The notes under the pieces: model-generated
What the model was told of the DNA's origin: nothing
Seen by the model: only the letters and a program-made list of their open reading frames with translations
Databases searched by the model: none
From: Comamonas odontotermitis
GTDB lineage: Bacteria; Pseudomonadota; Gammaproteobacteria; Burkholderiales; Burkholderiaceae_C
NCBI RefSeq assembly: GCF_020080045.1
Contig: NZ_CP083451.1
Coordinates: 1,922,001 to 1,986,000 of the forward strand
Direction of reading: 5' to 3'
Length of the DNA: 64,000 bases
Shown: positions 38,931 to 50,588 of the stretch, one piece after another
Layout of the letters: every line of letters starts with the position of its first letter
How positions within the stretch are numbered: the first letter of the stretch is position 1
Translations under genes and position numbers: made by a program

Positions 38931-41900
38931 GTGCGTCTCAATTCCATCAAGCTTGCTGGCTTCAAATCGTTTGCGGAGCCGACCAATTTCATGCTCCCTG
39001 GCCAACTGGTGGGCGTGGTGGGGCCCAACGGCTGCGGCAAGTCCAACATCATGGATGCGGTGCGCTGGGTGCTGGGTGAATCCAAGGCGAGCGAGCTGCG
39101 CGGCGAGTCGATGCAGGACGTGATCTTCAACGGCACCAACCACCGCAAGCCGGCCAGCCGCTCCAGTGTGGAGTTGGTGTTCGACAACAGCGATCACCGT
39201 GCAGGCGGGCAGTGGAGCCAGTACACCGAAATTGCCGTCAAGCGCGTGCTCACCCGTGACGGCACCAGCAGCTATTTCATCAACAACATGCCGGTGCGCC
39301 GGCGCGATGTGCAGGACGTGTTCCTCGGCACCGGCCTGGGCCCGCGGGCCTACGCCATCATCGGGCAGGGCACGATCAGCCGCATCATCGAATCGCGCCC
39401 CGAAGAGCTGCGCCTGTTCCTCGAAGAAGCCGCCGGGGTCTCCAAATACAAGGAGCGCCGCCGCGAGACCGAGAACCGCCTCAACGACACGCGCGAGAAC
39501 CTCACCCGCGTCGAAGACATTCTGCGCGAGCTGAACAACAACCTCGAAAAGCTGGAAAAGCAGGCCGAGGTGGCCGCCAAATACAACGCGCTGAACGCCA
39601 GCGCCACGCTCAAGCAGCAACAGCTGTGGTTCCTCAAGCGCAGCGATGCGGCAGAAGACCAGGAAAAGGTGCGGATCGAAGGGCTCAAGGCTGTCAACGA
39701 CCTGGAGTCGCGCATGGCCGACCTGCGCCATGTCGAGGCCGATCTGGAATCGATCCGCCAGGCCCACTATGCGGCGGGCGATACCGTCAACCAGGCCCAG
39801 GGCAAGCTCTACGAGGCGACAGCCGAGGTGGGTCGGCTGGAGGCCGAAATCCGCTACGTGGTGGAAGGCCGTCAGCGCGTGGAAAACCGCCTGGTGCAAC
39901 TGGCCGAGCAGATCGCCATGTGGATGGTGCGCAAGGAGGAATCCGAGGCCGAGCTCGAAACTCTGACCGGCCAGGGCATGGACGCCGAGGAAAAGGCCGA
40001 AATGCTGGCTGCCCAGCTTGAAGAGCAGAGCCAGCAATTGCCTGACATGGAAGATGCGCATCGCCAGGCGCAGCAGCGCGCCAATGAGCAGCGTGGCGCC
40101 GTCACCCAGGTGCAGCAGCAGATCCAGGTGCTGGCCGCCGAGCAGCGCAGCCTGAACGAACAAAGCCGTGGTCTGGAAGTGCGCAGCGAACGCCTGCGCA
40201 CCGACCGCAATGCCATGGCCGCGCCCGACGAGGCGCGCCTTGCTAACCTGAAGCAGCAGAACGATGAAGCTGCCGAGGCCGCAGAGATTGCCGAGGCGCG
40301 GCTGCTGGAGCTGCAGGACAGCGTGCCCCAGCTCGACGAGGCGCGCCGCGAGAAACAGCAGCAGGTCAACAGTGAAGGCGCCCGCCAGGCCGAACTGGCC
40401 GCGCGCCTCGATGCCCTCAAGGCCCTGCAGGAAAAGGTAAAGACCGACGGCAAGCTGCAGCCCTGGCTGGCCAAGCATGGCCTGGACGGATTGCAGGGCC
40501 TGTGGAGCCGCATCCAGATTGAGCCCGGCTGGGAAAACGCGCTGGAAGCGGCGCTGCGCGAGCGCCTGTCATCCCTGGAAGTGAGCCGCCTTGATATGGT
40601 GCGCGGCTTTCTGGGCGCCGGTGCGCAGGATGCGCCGCCTGCGCGTCTGGCGTTCTACAGCCTGCCGCAGGCTCCCGGCGCCGCGCCGCAAGGGCAGATG
40701 GCCCAATTGGCCGACCTGCTGCGCGTACACGATGCAGGCCTGCGCGCCGTGCTGTCCGACTGGCTGTGCGGTTGCTACACGGCGCCGACCCTCGACGAGG
40801 CGCTGGCGCAGCGCGCCCGCCTCAAGGCGGGCGAAACCATTTTTGTGCCCACGGGCCACGCCGTCAGCAGCCATAGCGTGAGCTTTTACGCGCAGGATTC
40901 CGAGCAATCGGGCATGCTGGCGCGGGCCCAGGAGATCGAACACCTGGAAAAGGAGCTGCGTGCGCAGTCGCTGATCGGCGAAGAAGCCCGCAACGCCCTG
41001 GTGCGCGCCGAATCGGCCTATGCCGATGCATCGCAGCGCCTGGTGACGGCCCGCAACGATGCGGCTGAAACCCGCAACCGCGCCCACGAGCTGCAGGTCG
41101 AAACCCTGCGCCAGACCCAGTTGGCCGAGCAGGCGCGCGCGCGCACGGCGCAGCTGGATGCGGATCTGTCGGAAGTGACGATCCAGCTCGAAGAGATACA
41201 GGAGCGCCGCATTGCCGCCGAGGCTCGTTTTGAAGAGCTGGACATGCAACTGGCCGACAGCCAGGAGCGCCATGCGCAGCTGGACGAGCAGGTCTACGAG
41301 TCCGAGCGCAAGCTGACCGGTGCCCGCGAGCAGCTGCGTGCGCTGGAGCGCCAGGCGCAGGAGGCCGTGTTCGGCCAGCGCAGCATGGATGCACGCCGCG
41401 CCGAGCTCGGCCGCACCATGGAAACGGCCATGCAGCAGGCCAAGGCCCTCGCCGATGAGCAGGTGCGCGCCCAAGAGGAGCAGGGACGCCTGAACGACGC
41501 AGCCGCCCAGGGCGGCCTGCAGGACGCGCTGAACCTGAAAATGGAGCGCGAAAAAGAGCTTGCTGCGCGCCGCAGCGAGTATGACGACCTGACCGCCCGC
41601 CTGCGCGGCAGCGACGAGCGCCGCCAGCAGTTCGAGCGGGATCTGCAGCCGCTGCGCGACCGTATCACCGAATTCAAGCTCAAGGAACAGGCCGCGCAAC
41701 TGGGCCTGGAGCAGTACACCACCCTGCTGAACGACGCGCAGGCCGATATGGAGGCGCTGGCCGCATCCATTCAGGAAGGCAATGTGCGCCTGACTGGCCT
41801 GCAAAGTGAGATTGACCGCCTGCACCGCGAAATCGACGCGCTGGGCGCCGTCAACCTGGCAGCGCTGGACGAGTTGAACCACGCCCGCGAGCGCAAGACC

Positions 41901-42458
41901 TTCCTCGATTCGCAGATGAAGGACCTGACCGAGGCGATGACGACGCTCGAAGACGCGATCAAGAAGATCGACGCGGAGACACGGCAATTGCTCTCGGGCA
42001 CCTTCGATACGGTGAACCAGCACTTTGGCCGCATGTTCCCCGAACTGTTTGGTGGCGGCCAGGCCAAGCTCATCATCACCGGCGACGAGATTCTCGACTC
42101 TGGCGTCCAGGTGATGGCGCAGCCGCCCGGCAAGAAGAACCAGACCATTCACTTGCTGTCGGGGGGCGAGAAGGCGCTCACGGCGATTGCGCTGGTGTTT
42201 GCGATCTTCCAGCTCAATCCCGCGCCGTTTTGCTTGCTGGATGAGGTGGATGCGCCGCTGGACGATGCCAATACCGAGCGCTACGCCAAGCTGGTGGCCA
42301 GCATGAGTCGGGGAACCCAGTTCCTTTTCATCAGTCACAACAAGATTGCCATGGAGATTGCGCAGCAGCTCATTGGTGTAACAATGCAGGAGCAGGGCGT
42401 TTCGCGCATCGTGGCCGTGGATATGGAATCCGCGCTGACGATGGCCGAATCGGTCTGA
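38931..42458 (+). CDS. smc: Chromosome segregation protein SMC
   Basis: The product is 1,175 residues from a GTG start. It is an ABC-type ATPase that forms a homodimer and organises the chromosome. The N-terminal head has Walker A GPNGCGKSN (31-39) and VRWVLGESKASELRGESMQDVIFNGT. A long coiled coil follows (about 165-500), then a hinge (about 510-650; LGAGAQDAPPARLAFY, VLSDWLCGCYTAPTLDEAL), a second coiled coil (to about 1,000), and the C-terminal head with signature LSGGEKALTAIALVFAIF and Walker B FCLLDEVDAPLDDANTERY. The sequence is complete. It leads the smc-zipA-ligA order typical of betaproteobacteria. Confidence 0.97.
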   Translation: MRLNSIKLAGFKSFAEPTNFMLPGQLVGVVGPNGCGKSNIMDAVRWVLGESKASELRGESMQDVIFNGTNHRKPASRSSVELVFDNSDHRAGGQWSQYTEIAVKRVLTRDGTSSYFINNMPVRRRDVQDVFLGTGLGPRAYAIIGQGTISRIIESRPEELRLFLEEAAGVSKYKERRRETENRLNDTRENLTRVEDILRELNNNLEKLEKQAEVAAKYNALNASATLKQQQLWFLKRSDAAEDQEKVRIEGLKAVNDLESRMADLRHVEADLESIRQAHYAAGDTVNQAQGKLYEATAEVGRLEAEIRYVVEGRQRVENRLVQLAEQIAMWMVRKEESEAELETLTGQGMDAEEKAEMLAAQLEEQSQQLPDMEDAHRQAQQRANEQRGAVTQVQQQIQVLAAEQRSLNEQSRGLEVRSERLRTDRNAMAAPDEARLANLKQQNDEAAEAAEIAEARLLELQDSVPQLDEARREKQQQVNSEGARQAELAARLDALKALQEKVKTDGKLQPWLAKHGLDGLQGLWSRIQIEPGWENALEAALRERLSSLEVSRLDMVRGFLGAGAQDAPPARLAFYSLPQAPGAAPQGQMAQLADLLRVHDAGLRAVLSDWLCGCYTAPTLDEALAQRARLKAGETIFVPTGHAVSSHSVSFYAQDSEQSGMLARAQEIEHLEKELRAQSLIGEEARNALVRAESAYADASQRLVTARNDAAETRNRAHELQVETLRQTQLAEQARARTAQLDADLSEVTIQLEEIQERRIAAEARFEELDMQLADSQERHAQLDEQVYESERKLTGAREQLRALERQAQEAVFGQRSMDARRAELGRTMETAMQQAKALADEQVRAQEEQGRLNDAAAQGGLQDALNLKMEREKELAARRSEYDDLTARLRGSDERRQQFERDLQPLRDRITEFKLKEQAAQLGLEQYTTLLNDAQADMEALAASIQEGNVRLTGLQSEIDRLHREIDALGAVNLAALDELNHARERKTFLDSQMKDLTEAMTTLEDAIKKIDAETRQLLSGTFDTVNQHFGRMFPELFGGGQAKLIITGDEILDSGVQVMAQPPGKKNQTIHLLSGGEKALTAIALVFAIFQLNPAPFCLLDEVDAPLDDANTERYAKLVASMSRGTQFLFISHNKIAMEIAQQLIGVTMQEQGVSRIVAVDMESALTMAESV

Positions 42459-42570
42459 TGGATACGGATACGCGGCCTGCGCACACCCGGTGGGGGCATG
42501 CTTTTCGCAAAGCGATGCCCGCTGTTCGCCGTTGTGTGCGTCGGTCCTGGGATATTTACAACGAAATCGT

Positions 42571-43725
42571 ATGAGTAATTTTCAACTGGCCCTGGTCATC
42601 ACCTTTGGTGTCATTCTGGCGCTGTATGTCGGCTTCAACACCTGGTCTGCCCGCCGCAACGAACCCAAGAAACCCAAACCCGAAGAGGTTGGCGGCGCAC
42701 TGCCGGTGGGCGAGGACGACGCGCGTTTCGAGCCCGGCTTTGACGGCAAGGTGGGCGGTGCCACGGGCGACCCGGTGCTGGATGCCCAGCTGGGCGGGCA
42801 GGGGCCGCGCCTGGGTGGCAACCTGGGCGGCAACGCCAGTGCAGACGCCTTTCCCGCAGGCGCCGTGGCGCGCAGCGGCAACCCGGGTACCTACCTGGGT
42901 GACCGCCAGCAGATACTGGATGCGCTGACCGACGCGATTGCACCCATCCATACCGATGGCATCGTCTCGGGCAATGCCGCCATTGCTGCCATGCCCAGCA
43001 GTTTTCGCGCGGGCAACAAGGCTTTCAACATCGAAGGCATGAACCAGGCAACCCAGACCTGGGAACTGCCCAAGGCAGGCGAGCGCTACACCGGCTTCCA
43101 GGCGGGCATTCAGCTGGCCAACCGCCACGGCCCGATGAACGAGATCGAGTTCTCCGAATTTGTCGGCAAGGTGCAGCAGTTTGCCGACACCATCGGCGCC
43201 TCGCCCGATTTGCCCGACATGCTGCAGGAAGTGGCCCGCGCCCGCGAGCTGGATGCCTTTGCCAGCGAGCACGATGCCCAGCTGGCCTTCATGCTGCGCG
43301 CCAAGCGCGCTTCGTGGAGCCCCGGTTATGTTGCGCAGGTCGCCGCCAAGCACGGCTTTGTGCCCGCAGGCCCTGGTCGCATGGTGATGCCATCCAGCAT
43401 TGCGCAGATGCCGTCCATTCTGGCGCTGACCTACGATGCCCAGGCAGCCTTGGCAGATGACCCGGAGCAAAGCGCGCTGCGTGATGTGCTGCTGAGCCTG
43501 GATGTGCCCCACGTCAGCCGCAGCGAAGCGCCTTTCGACAAGATGCGTGCTGCCGCCGAAGCCCTGTGCGCCGAGATGGACGGTGTGATCTGCGACCAGA
43601 ACGGCACGCCACTGCCGGTGATGGTGGTGGACCCGATCGCGCAGGACCTGGAGAACCTGTACGACCAGCTCGAAGAACGCGAGCTGGCAGCGGGCTCGCT
43701 GGCGGCGCGGCGTTTGTTCAGTTGA
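42571..43725 (+). CDS. zipA: Cell division protein ZipA (FtsZ-binding)
   Basis: The product is 384 residues from the ATG at 42571. One N-terminal membrane helix (NFQLALVITFGVILALYVGFNTWSA) is followed by a charged and glycine-rich linker. A C-terminal ZipA FtsZ-binding domain (about 185-375) then includes YTGFQAGIQLANRHGPMNEIEFSEFVGKVQQFAD, SPGYVAQVAAKHGFVPAGPGRMVMPSS and VDPIAQDLENLYDQLEERELAAGSLAARRLFS. It tethers the FtsZ ring to the inner membrane. It lies between smc and ligA. Confidence 0.9.
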   Translation: MSNFQLALVITFGVILALYVGFNTWSARRNEPKKPKPEEVGGALPVGEDDARFEPGFDGKVGGATGDPVLDAQLGGQGPRLGGNLGGNASADAFPAGAVARSGNPGTYLGDRQQILDALTDAIAPIHTDGIVSGNAAIAAMPSSFRAGNKAFNIEGMNQATQTWELPKAGERYTGFQAGIQLANRHGPMNEIEFSEFVGKVQQFADTIGASPDLPDMLQEVARARELDAFASEHDAQLAFMLRAKRASWSPGYVAQVAAKHGFVPAGPGRMVMPSSIAQMPSILALTYDAQAALADDPEQSALRDVLLSLDVPHVSRSEAPFDKMRAAAEALCAEMDGVICDQNGTPLPVMVVDPIAQDLENLYDQLEERELAAGSLAARRLFS

Positions 43726-43796
43726 TAAAAAAATGAGCTGTTGGCGCTTGCCCTCAAAGCATTTCAGATAGATTTACGTTTGAAATCCTTTTGTAG

Positions 43797-46001
<2,205 letters not shown>

Positions 46002-46143
46002 TGGCACAAGAGGAGGGTGCCAGGACTACCAGATGCCGTGGCGCAGTATGGAGCGGTGTGATCAGCCTTGAAGGGGCTTGTGTCACCTTCAGAGCGATGC
46101 ACAAAGTGCGTCAACTGCCCGCAATAGATCGCAAGGAGCGCAG

Positions 46144-46569
46144 ATGAAACGGGTTCAACTTTTGGCAGCATGCGGGTTGCTCGCCGCAGCCAGCGTGCAT
46201 GTACAGGTTTACGCGCAGGGCTCCCAGCCCGGTCTTCAGGACACCGAGGACTGCAGGCTTGCACAGCGTGATCTGGACACTGCGCGCAACTCCATCGCCA
46301 GAAATGAGGCCGAAAAGCGCGATCAGGTGAATGCGGCCATTGCCAAGGCCAATGCGGCCTGCGGCTCCAGCACCGAGCTTTTGCAGCCGCCTGCAAAGGC
46401 CGTGCAGCCTAACGCGGCGCCCAATACGCCTACCACCATCACGAACTGCAATGCCAACTACTGCTATGACAGCCAGGGCGGTGTGTTCCGCAAGTCCAGC
46501 AATCCCAACATGTTGACCGGGCCCGATGGTCGCGTGTGCCATCGGTCGGGGAATGTGCTCAATTGCTGA
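46144..46569 (+). CDS. Hypothetical small secreted protein
   Basis: The product is 141 residues. I do not recognise a family. The start has AAGGAGCG upstream. A signal peptide (KRVQLLAACGLLAAASVHVQVYA) is followed by a helical segment with CRLAQRDLDTARNSIARNEAEKRDQVNAAIAKANAAC and a cysteine-rich C-terminal part (TNCNANYCYDSQGGVFRKSS, DGRVCHRSGNVLNC). The YCYDSQGGVF...DGRxCxRSGNxxxC text recurs in small periplasmic proteins of betaproteobacteria, from memory. It is probably a periplasmic protein held by disulfides. Confidence 0.7.
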   Translation: MKRVQLLAACGLLAAASVHVQVYAQGSQPGLQDTEDCRLAQRDLDTARNSIARNEAEKRDQVNAAIAKANAACGSSTELLQPPAKAVQPNAAPNTPTTITNCNANYCYDSQGGVFRKSSNPNMLTGPDGRVCHRSGNVLNC

Positions 46570-46690
46570 AGACCTTTCAGGCAGAGGGATCTGGCCTGCC
46601 GGGCTGACGGGCTGACACCGAAAACGTTGCGCCGCTGAGCAAGCGCGACAAAGTCAGTGGGCGAGGCCGGGCAATCATGGCGCCAGCAGC

Positions 46691-47227
46691 TTACTTCTTG
46701 GCCTTTTCCAGCGCCTTGTCTGCCGGTTTGGCGGCGGGCTGCTGGGCGGCGGCAAACAGCTTGCCCAGCATTTCGCGCAGCATGCCTGAGCTGCTTTTCT
46801 GCATCTGCTGGTTGATCTCGGCCTGCTTGCTTTGCATCAGCTGCGCATGCGGGGATTGGGGGCCCAGTTCCAGCAAGGATTTGAGCTGCGGCTCGCTGAA
46901 GGTCTGCGCATAGGCGTTGGCCAGCTGCGCATCCCATTGCTTCTGGTATTGCGGCACCACTTGGCGGGCAGCGGCCATCAGCTGCTGCTGGGCCTGTTGC
47001 GCGCCCATCTTGTCGATCAGCGTCTGGTAATCGGGTGATTTGGCCGCCAACTGCAAGGCCACCTGGGGCAGGGTGTGGCCGAGCTTGTATTTTTCGACCA
47101 TGGCCTGGGCCATGTCGACCAGCTTGGCGGCATGGCTGGCCGGCAGAACGCCTGCGTACAGGCCCACCAGTGCAAGGCCCGAGGCAGCAGTGCGGACAAA
47201 TTGGCGGCGGGATGGAGAGAGGGGCAT
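46691..47227 (-). CDS. DUF2059-like exported protein with Tat-type signal
   Basis: The product is 178 residues from the ATG at 47227. The N-terminus SRRQFVRTAASGLALVGLYAGVLPASHA fits a Tat signal (S-R-R-x-F-V), with cleavage after SHA. The mature part is helical and Gln- and Ala-rich (KLVDMAQAMVEKYKLGHTLPQVALQLA, YAQTFSEPQLKSLLEL), similar in style to DUF2059 proteins, whose FsEpElkal motif is visible. It ends in a lysine-rich tail. The function is unknown. Most DUF2059 proteins I know use Sec signals, so the twin arginine is notable. Confidence 0.7.
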   Translation of the reverse strand: MPLSPSRRQFVRTAASGLALVGLYAGVLPASHAAKLVDMAQAMVEKYKLGHTLPQVALQLAAKSPDYQTLIDKMGAQQAQQQLMAAARQVVPQYQKQWDAQLANAYAQTFSEPQLKSLLELGPQSPHAQLMQSKQAEINQQMQKSSSGMLREMLGKLFAAAQQPAAKPADKALEKAKK

Positions 47228-47293
47228 GGACGGTGTTCCTTCGAGATTCTGATGCACGGTGTCTGGTGCGGGGTTGCTGACCTGCGGGTGCTG

Positions 47294-47860
47294 CTAGCGC
47301 ATTTCCTTTGGCGGCTCCAGATCCACGGCGTGAAAGCCAAATGCGCCCCGCTTGCGGTCTTCAAAGTAGCGCTTCAAGGTCACCTTGACGGTGCGGAAGG
47401 CAATGTCGGCCCATGGAATTTCCGCTTCGGTGAACAGTCGCGCCTCCATCGTCTCCCAGCCAGGGCTGAATTCGCTGCTGTTGAGTTGTGCCAGGTAAAA
47501 GAGATGCACCTGGCCGACATGGGGCACGTTGATGACGGAAAACAGTGGCCCCAGGGTGATGTCTGCACCGGCTTCCTCATCGGTTTCTCGCGCAGCGCCT
47601 GCACCCGTGGTTTCACCCAGCTCCATGAAGCCTGCGGGCAGCGTCCAGTAGCCCTTGCGCGGCTCGATATTGCGCTTGCACAGCAACACCTGGTCGCCCA
47701 GGTAGGGCACCGTGCCGACCACGTTGAGCGGGTTTTCATAATGGATGACGCTGCAGGCAGGGCAGACGGCGCGGATCTTGGTGTCGCCATCATCGGGAAT
47801 GCGGTGCTCTACCTTGGTGCCGCATTGGCGGCAGTAATCAACGGGGGCGCGAGATGTCAT
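47294..47860 (-). CDS. NUDIX hydrolase with N-terminal zinc ribbon
   Basis: The product is 188 residues. A zinc ribbon is formed by C10/C13 and C33/C36. The Nudix box reads GFMELGETTGAGAARETDEEAGA (about residues 77-99), with the full GX5EX7REUXEEXGU pattern. The combination is similar to NADH-pyrophosphatase-type and ADP-ribose-type hydrolases, but the NudC SQPWPFPxS motif is absent, so the substrate is uncertain. It is cytoplasmic and hydrolyses a nucleoside diphosphate-linked compound. Confidence 0.9.
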   Translation of the reverse strand: MTSRAPVDYCRQCGTKVEHRIPDDGDTKIRAVCPACSVIHYENPLNVVGTVPYLGDQVLLCKRNIEPRKGYWTLPAGFMELGETTGAGAARETDEEAGADITLGPLFSVINVPHVGQVHLFYLAQLNSSEFSPGWETMEARLFTEAEIPWADIAFRTVKVTLKRYFEDRKRGAFGFHAVDLEPPKEMR

Positions 47861-47951
47861 GGGCGCTATTGTGCGCTATTGGTGGGGCTGTGCAGCGGGT
47901 GGTTGCAAAATGGCGACCACGGCTTGTTGGCCGCATGCAGCAGTTGCTTTT

Positions 47952-48005
47952 AGAACGTGTTTACGATCTCCTCGCGCGGCTGCGTAGAGATCGTAAACAC
48001 GTTCT
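47952..48005. repeat. Palindromic intergenic repeat, copy 2 of 2
   Basis: The arms AGAACGTGTTTACGATCTC and GAGATCGTAAACACGTTCT are perfect inverses with a 16-base loop. Copy 1 at 4843-4892 differs by two arm changes and a shorter loop. The element lies in the gap downstream of the FAH-family gene and upstream of the NUDIX gene. Confidence 0.85.
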
Positions 48006-48059
48006 GAGAGGGCATTTTGCCATTCCACTCTGATGCAGCCATGCGCCAATGCGGCCATG

Positions 48060-48086
48060 AAAAACGCCACCGCAGTGGGTGGCGTT
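48060..48086 (-). terminator. Terminator of the FAH-family gene
   Basis: On the minus strand AACGCCACC, a 6-base loop and GGTGGCGTT form a 9-bp stem that runs into TTTTT. It lies 18 bases beyond the stop of the hydrolase gene. Confidence 0.85.
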
Positions 48087-48104
48087 CTTGGCGTGCGCTG
48101 GCAA

Positions 48105-48803
48105 TTACACCAGCTGGATCTTGAGCGATGGCAGGCCGGCGACGCCGCCTTCGAGCACATCGCCCTTGACGACGGCGGCCACCCCTTCGGGGGTGCCGGT
48201 GAAGATCAGGTCGCCCGCCTGCAGCTCCCATGCCTGCGACAGCACTTCGATGGTTTCTGCAATGTTCCAGATCAGCTTGCTCACGTTGCTGTGCTGGCGC
48301 TCGGCGCCGTTGACCTGGAGCCAGATGTCGGCATTGTTCACGTCACCCGCCTGGGCTGCGGGCACCAGCGGGGCGATGGGCGCGCTGGCTTCAAAGGCCT
48401 TGCCGATCTCCCAGGGGCGGCCTTGCTTCTTCATCTCGCCCTGCAGGTCGCGGCGGGTCATGTCCAGGCCCACGGCGTAGCCCCAGATGTGTTGGGCGGC
48501 ATCGGCAGCCGAGATGTTCTTGCCCCCCTTGCCAATGGCCACCACCAGCTCGATCTCGTGGTGCAGGTTGCTGGTGAGCGTGGGGTAGGGTACCTCGCCC
48601 GTGGTGCCTGCGGCCACCGGCACGATGGCATCGGCGGGCTTCATGAAGAAGAAAGGCGCCTCACGGCCGGTAAACCCCATCTCCTTGGCGTGCTCTTCGT
48701 AATTGCGGCCCACGCAATAGATGCGGTGCACGGGAAACAGGTCGCTGCTGCCGTGCACGGGCACGCTGGCTTGCTGGGGCGCGGGAATGACGTAGTGGCT
48801 CAT
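48105..48803 (-). CDS. Fumarylacetoacetate/fumarylpyruvate hydrolase family protein
   Basis: The product is 232 residues from the ATG at 48803. The FAH fold is marked by RIYCVGRNYEEHAKEMG, PFFFMKPADAIVP, LHHEIELVVAIGKGG, YAVGLDMTRRDLQ, KAFEASAPIAPLVP and LQAGDLIFTGTPEGVAAV. The metal-binding acidic residues lie in HHEIELV and GLDMT. The short form resembles fumarylpyruvate hydrolases of gentisate pathways. A divergent GST-type isomerase gene (maiA) starts 199 bases away, so both probably act in the terminal steps of gentisate or homogentisate breakdown. No ring-cleaving dioxygenase is in the window. Confidence 0.9.
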   Translation of the reverse strand: MSHYVIPAPQQASVPVHGSSDLFPVHRIYCVGRNYEEHAKEMGFTGREAPFFFMKPADAIVPVAAGTTGEVPYPTLTSNLHHEIELVVAIGKGGKNISAADAAQHIWGYAVGLDMTRRDLQGEMKKQGRPWEIGKAFEASAPIAPLVPAAQAGDVNNADIWLQVNGAERQHSNVSKLIWNIAETIEVLSQAWELQAGDLIFTGTPEGVAAVVKGDVLEGGVAGLPSLKIQLV

Positions 48804-49002
48804 GCTGGTCTCGGTTGGCGGCGCGCAGGGCACCGGCGCGTGGGTCAATGAATCGATGCAAAAAATTATCGGACAAAAAGGGTTGAAGGCCGTGTAAAGC
48901 CACGCTCTGGTTCGCGCGCCTCCTTGCAGTCACTGTCATGCACGCGACTGGCTGTTGGTTGTGTGCACAATCGCCCACCCGCCTGCGGTATGCTGTGCAG
49001 CC

Positions 49003-49674
49003 ATGAAGCTGCACAACTATTTCCGCTCCTCTGCGTCCTACCGCGTGCGCATCGCACTCCATGCCAAGGGCTTGCCTTACGACTATGTGCCGGTGCATCT
49101 GGTCAAGGGCGAACACCGCGCCGCTGCCTTTGCCAGCCATATGGGCGATGCGTTGGTGCCCGCACTGGAAACCGAAGATGGCCAGTGGCTCAACCAGTCG
49201 CTTGCCATCATCGAATGGCTGGAGGAAACCTATCCCGATACCCCGACGCTCCTGCCTGGCAACGCGCTGGCGCGTGCCCGCATCCGCGCGCTGGCCTTGC
49301 AGGTGGCCTGTGAGATCCACCCCATCAACAACCTGCGCGTGCTGGGGTACCTGAAGAACACGCTGGGCCAGAGCGAAGAGGCGAAGAACGCCTGGTACCA
49401 GCACTGGTGCCGCGCCGGGCTGGAGGCCTTTGAGCGCCAGCTGGTGCTGCTGGCTGCCGAGCGCAAGGCGCAGGGCCTGCCGCCTTCCACCTTCTGCTGG
49501 GGCGATAGCCTGACCCTGGCCGACTGCGCGCTGGTGCCGCAGATCTTCAATGCACAGCGCTTCAATGTCGATCTGCAAGGCCTGCCGCTCACCATGGCGG
49601 CTTACCAGGCCGCCTTGGCAACAGACGCCGTGCAGAAGGCCCAGCCTTCGGCCTGCCCGGACGCGCAGGCGTGA
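49003..49674 (+). CDS. maiA: Maleylacetoacetate (or maleylpyruvate) isomerase
   Basis: The product is 223 residues. It is a zeta-class glutathione S-transferase fold, with the catalytic motif SSASYRVRIALHAKG (residues 8-22) and the N-terminal domain KGEHRAAAFASHMGDALVPALETEDGQWLNQSLAIIEWLEETYP. The C-terminal helical domain includes CEIHPINNLRVLGYL. It isomerises maleylacetoacetate or maleylpyruvate to the fumaryl form using glutathione. Its divergent neighbour is the hydrolase that would act next. Four bases of its end overlap a possible GTG start of the following gene. Confidence 0.93.
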   Translation: MKLHNYFRSSASYRVRIALHAKGLPYDYVPVHLVKGEHRAAAFASHMGDALVPALETEDGQWLNQSLAIIEWLEETYPDTPTLLPGNALARARIRALALQVACEIHPINNLRVLGYLKNTLGQSEEAKNAWYQHWCRAGLEAFERQLVLLAAERKAQGLPPSTFCWGDSLTLADCALVPQIFNAQRFNVDLQGLPLTMAAYQAALATDAVQKAQPSACPDAQA

Positions 49675-49688
49675 GGGAGCCCGCCACG

Positions 49689-50588
49689 ATGGATACTGCC
49701 TTTCCCCAAGATTGGATCATTCCCGATTGGCCTGCGCCTGCGCGGGTGCACGCCTTGTGCACCACCCGCAAGGGCGGGCTCAGCACGGGCCTCTTTGGCA
49801 CCACCAACCTCAGCCTGAATGTGGGTGATGAGGCTGCGCATGTGCTACAAAATAGAGAGCTGCTTGCACAGGCCATGCAAGCGCTTGAGGTCAAAAAATC
49901 ATTGAATGGCGGCGCTGACAGCTCTTCCACTGTCGCTGCAGCATCACCGCCCAGCCAGCCGGTATTTGTGCGCCAGGTGCACGGTACCGATGTGAAATAC
50001 GTCGACCAGTGCGCCACCAGCGGCCAGGATGCCGATGCCAGCGTGAGCGACACGCCCGGCATGGGCTGCGCGGTGATGGCTGCAGACTGCCTGCCAGTGA
50101 TCTTCTCGCACGCCAGTCTGCCCGTGGTGGGTGCGGCGCATGCGGGGTGGCGCGGCCTTGTGGGCCAGGGCGGTGTCGGGGTGCTGGAAACCTGTTTTGC
50201 CGCGTACGCCCAACTGGTGCGCAAGCACCTGGGCCAGGATATGAGCCAGGCAGACATTGCCGCGCAGACACTCGCCTGGCTCGGCCCCTGCATCAGCCAG
50301 CCCGAGTTCGAGGTGGGCCCGGAAGTGCAGGCTGCCTTTGTGGAGCACGATGCCAGCGCTGCTGCCTTCTTTGCGGCTGGCAAGCCGGGCAAGTTCCAGG
50401 CGGATCTGAGCGCACTGGCCCGCCACCGTCTGCAGCGCCAGGGAATCACCCGGCTCTATGGCAACGACAGCAGCACCGTCTGGTGCACAGTGCGCAACCC
50501 GGAGCGTTTCTTTTCGCACCGGCGCGATGGTGTGCCCGGTGTGCAGGGCGGCTCGGGCCGCTTTGCGGCTTGTGTCTGGGTGGCTTGA
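49689..50588 (+). CDS. pgeF: YfiH/PgeF family (polyphenol oxidase-like, DUF152) protein
   Basis: The product is 299 residues from the ATG at 49689; a GTG at 49671 overlapping maiA is possible. Metal-site residues are in VRQVHGTDV, GCAVMAADCLPVIF and VGAAHAGWRGLVGQGGVGVLE, with WLGPCISQPEFEVG near the end. Members act on purine nucleosides or remove mis-incorporated residues in peptidoglycan precursors. Compared with typical members there is an extra segment of about 25 residues (EVKKSLNGGADSSSTVAAASPP), encoded partly by a stretch (49844-49906) that matches the dispersed intergenic repeat. Confidence 0.9.
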   Translation: MDTAFPQDWIIPDWPAPARVHALCTTRKGGLSTGLFGTTNLSLNVGDEAAHVLQNRELLAQAMQALEVKKSLNGGADSSSTVAAASPPSQPVFVRQVHGTDVKYVDQCATSGQDADASVSDTPGMGCAVMAADCLPVIFSHASLPVVGAAHAGWRGLVGQGGVGVLETCFAAYAQLVRKHLGQDMSQADIAAQTLAWLGPCISQPEFEVGPEVQAAFVEHDASAAAFFAAGKPGKFQADLSALARHRLQRQGITRLYGNDSSTVWCTVRNPERFFSHRRDGVPGVQGGSGRFAACVWVA

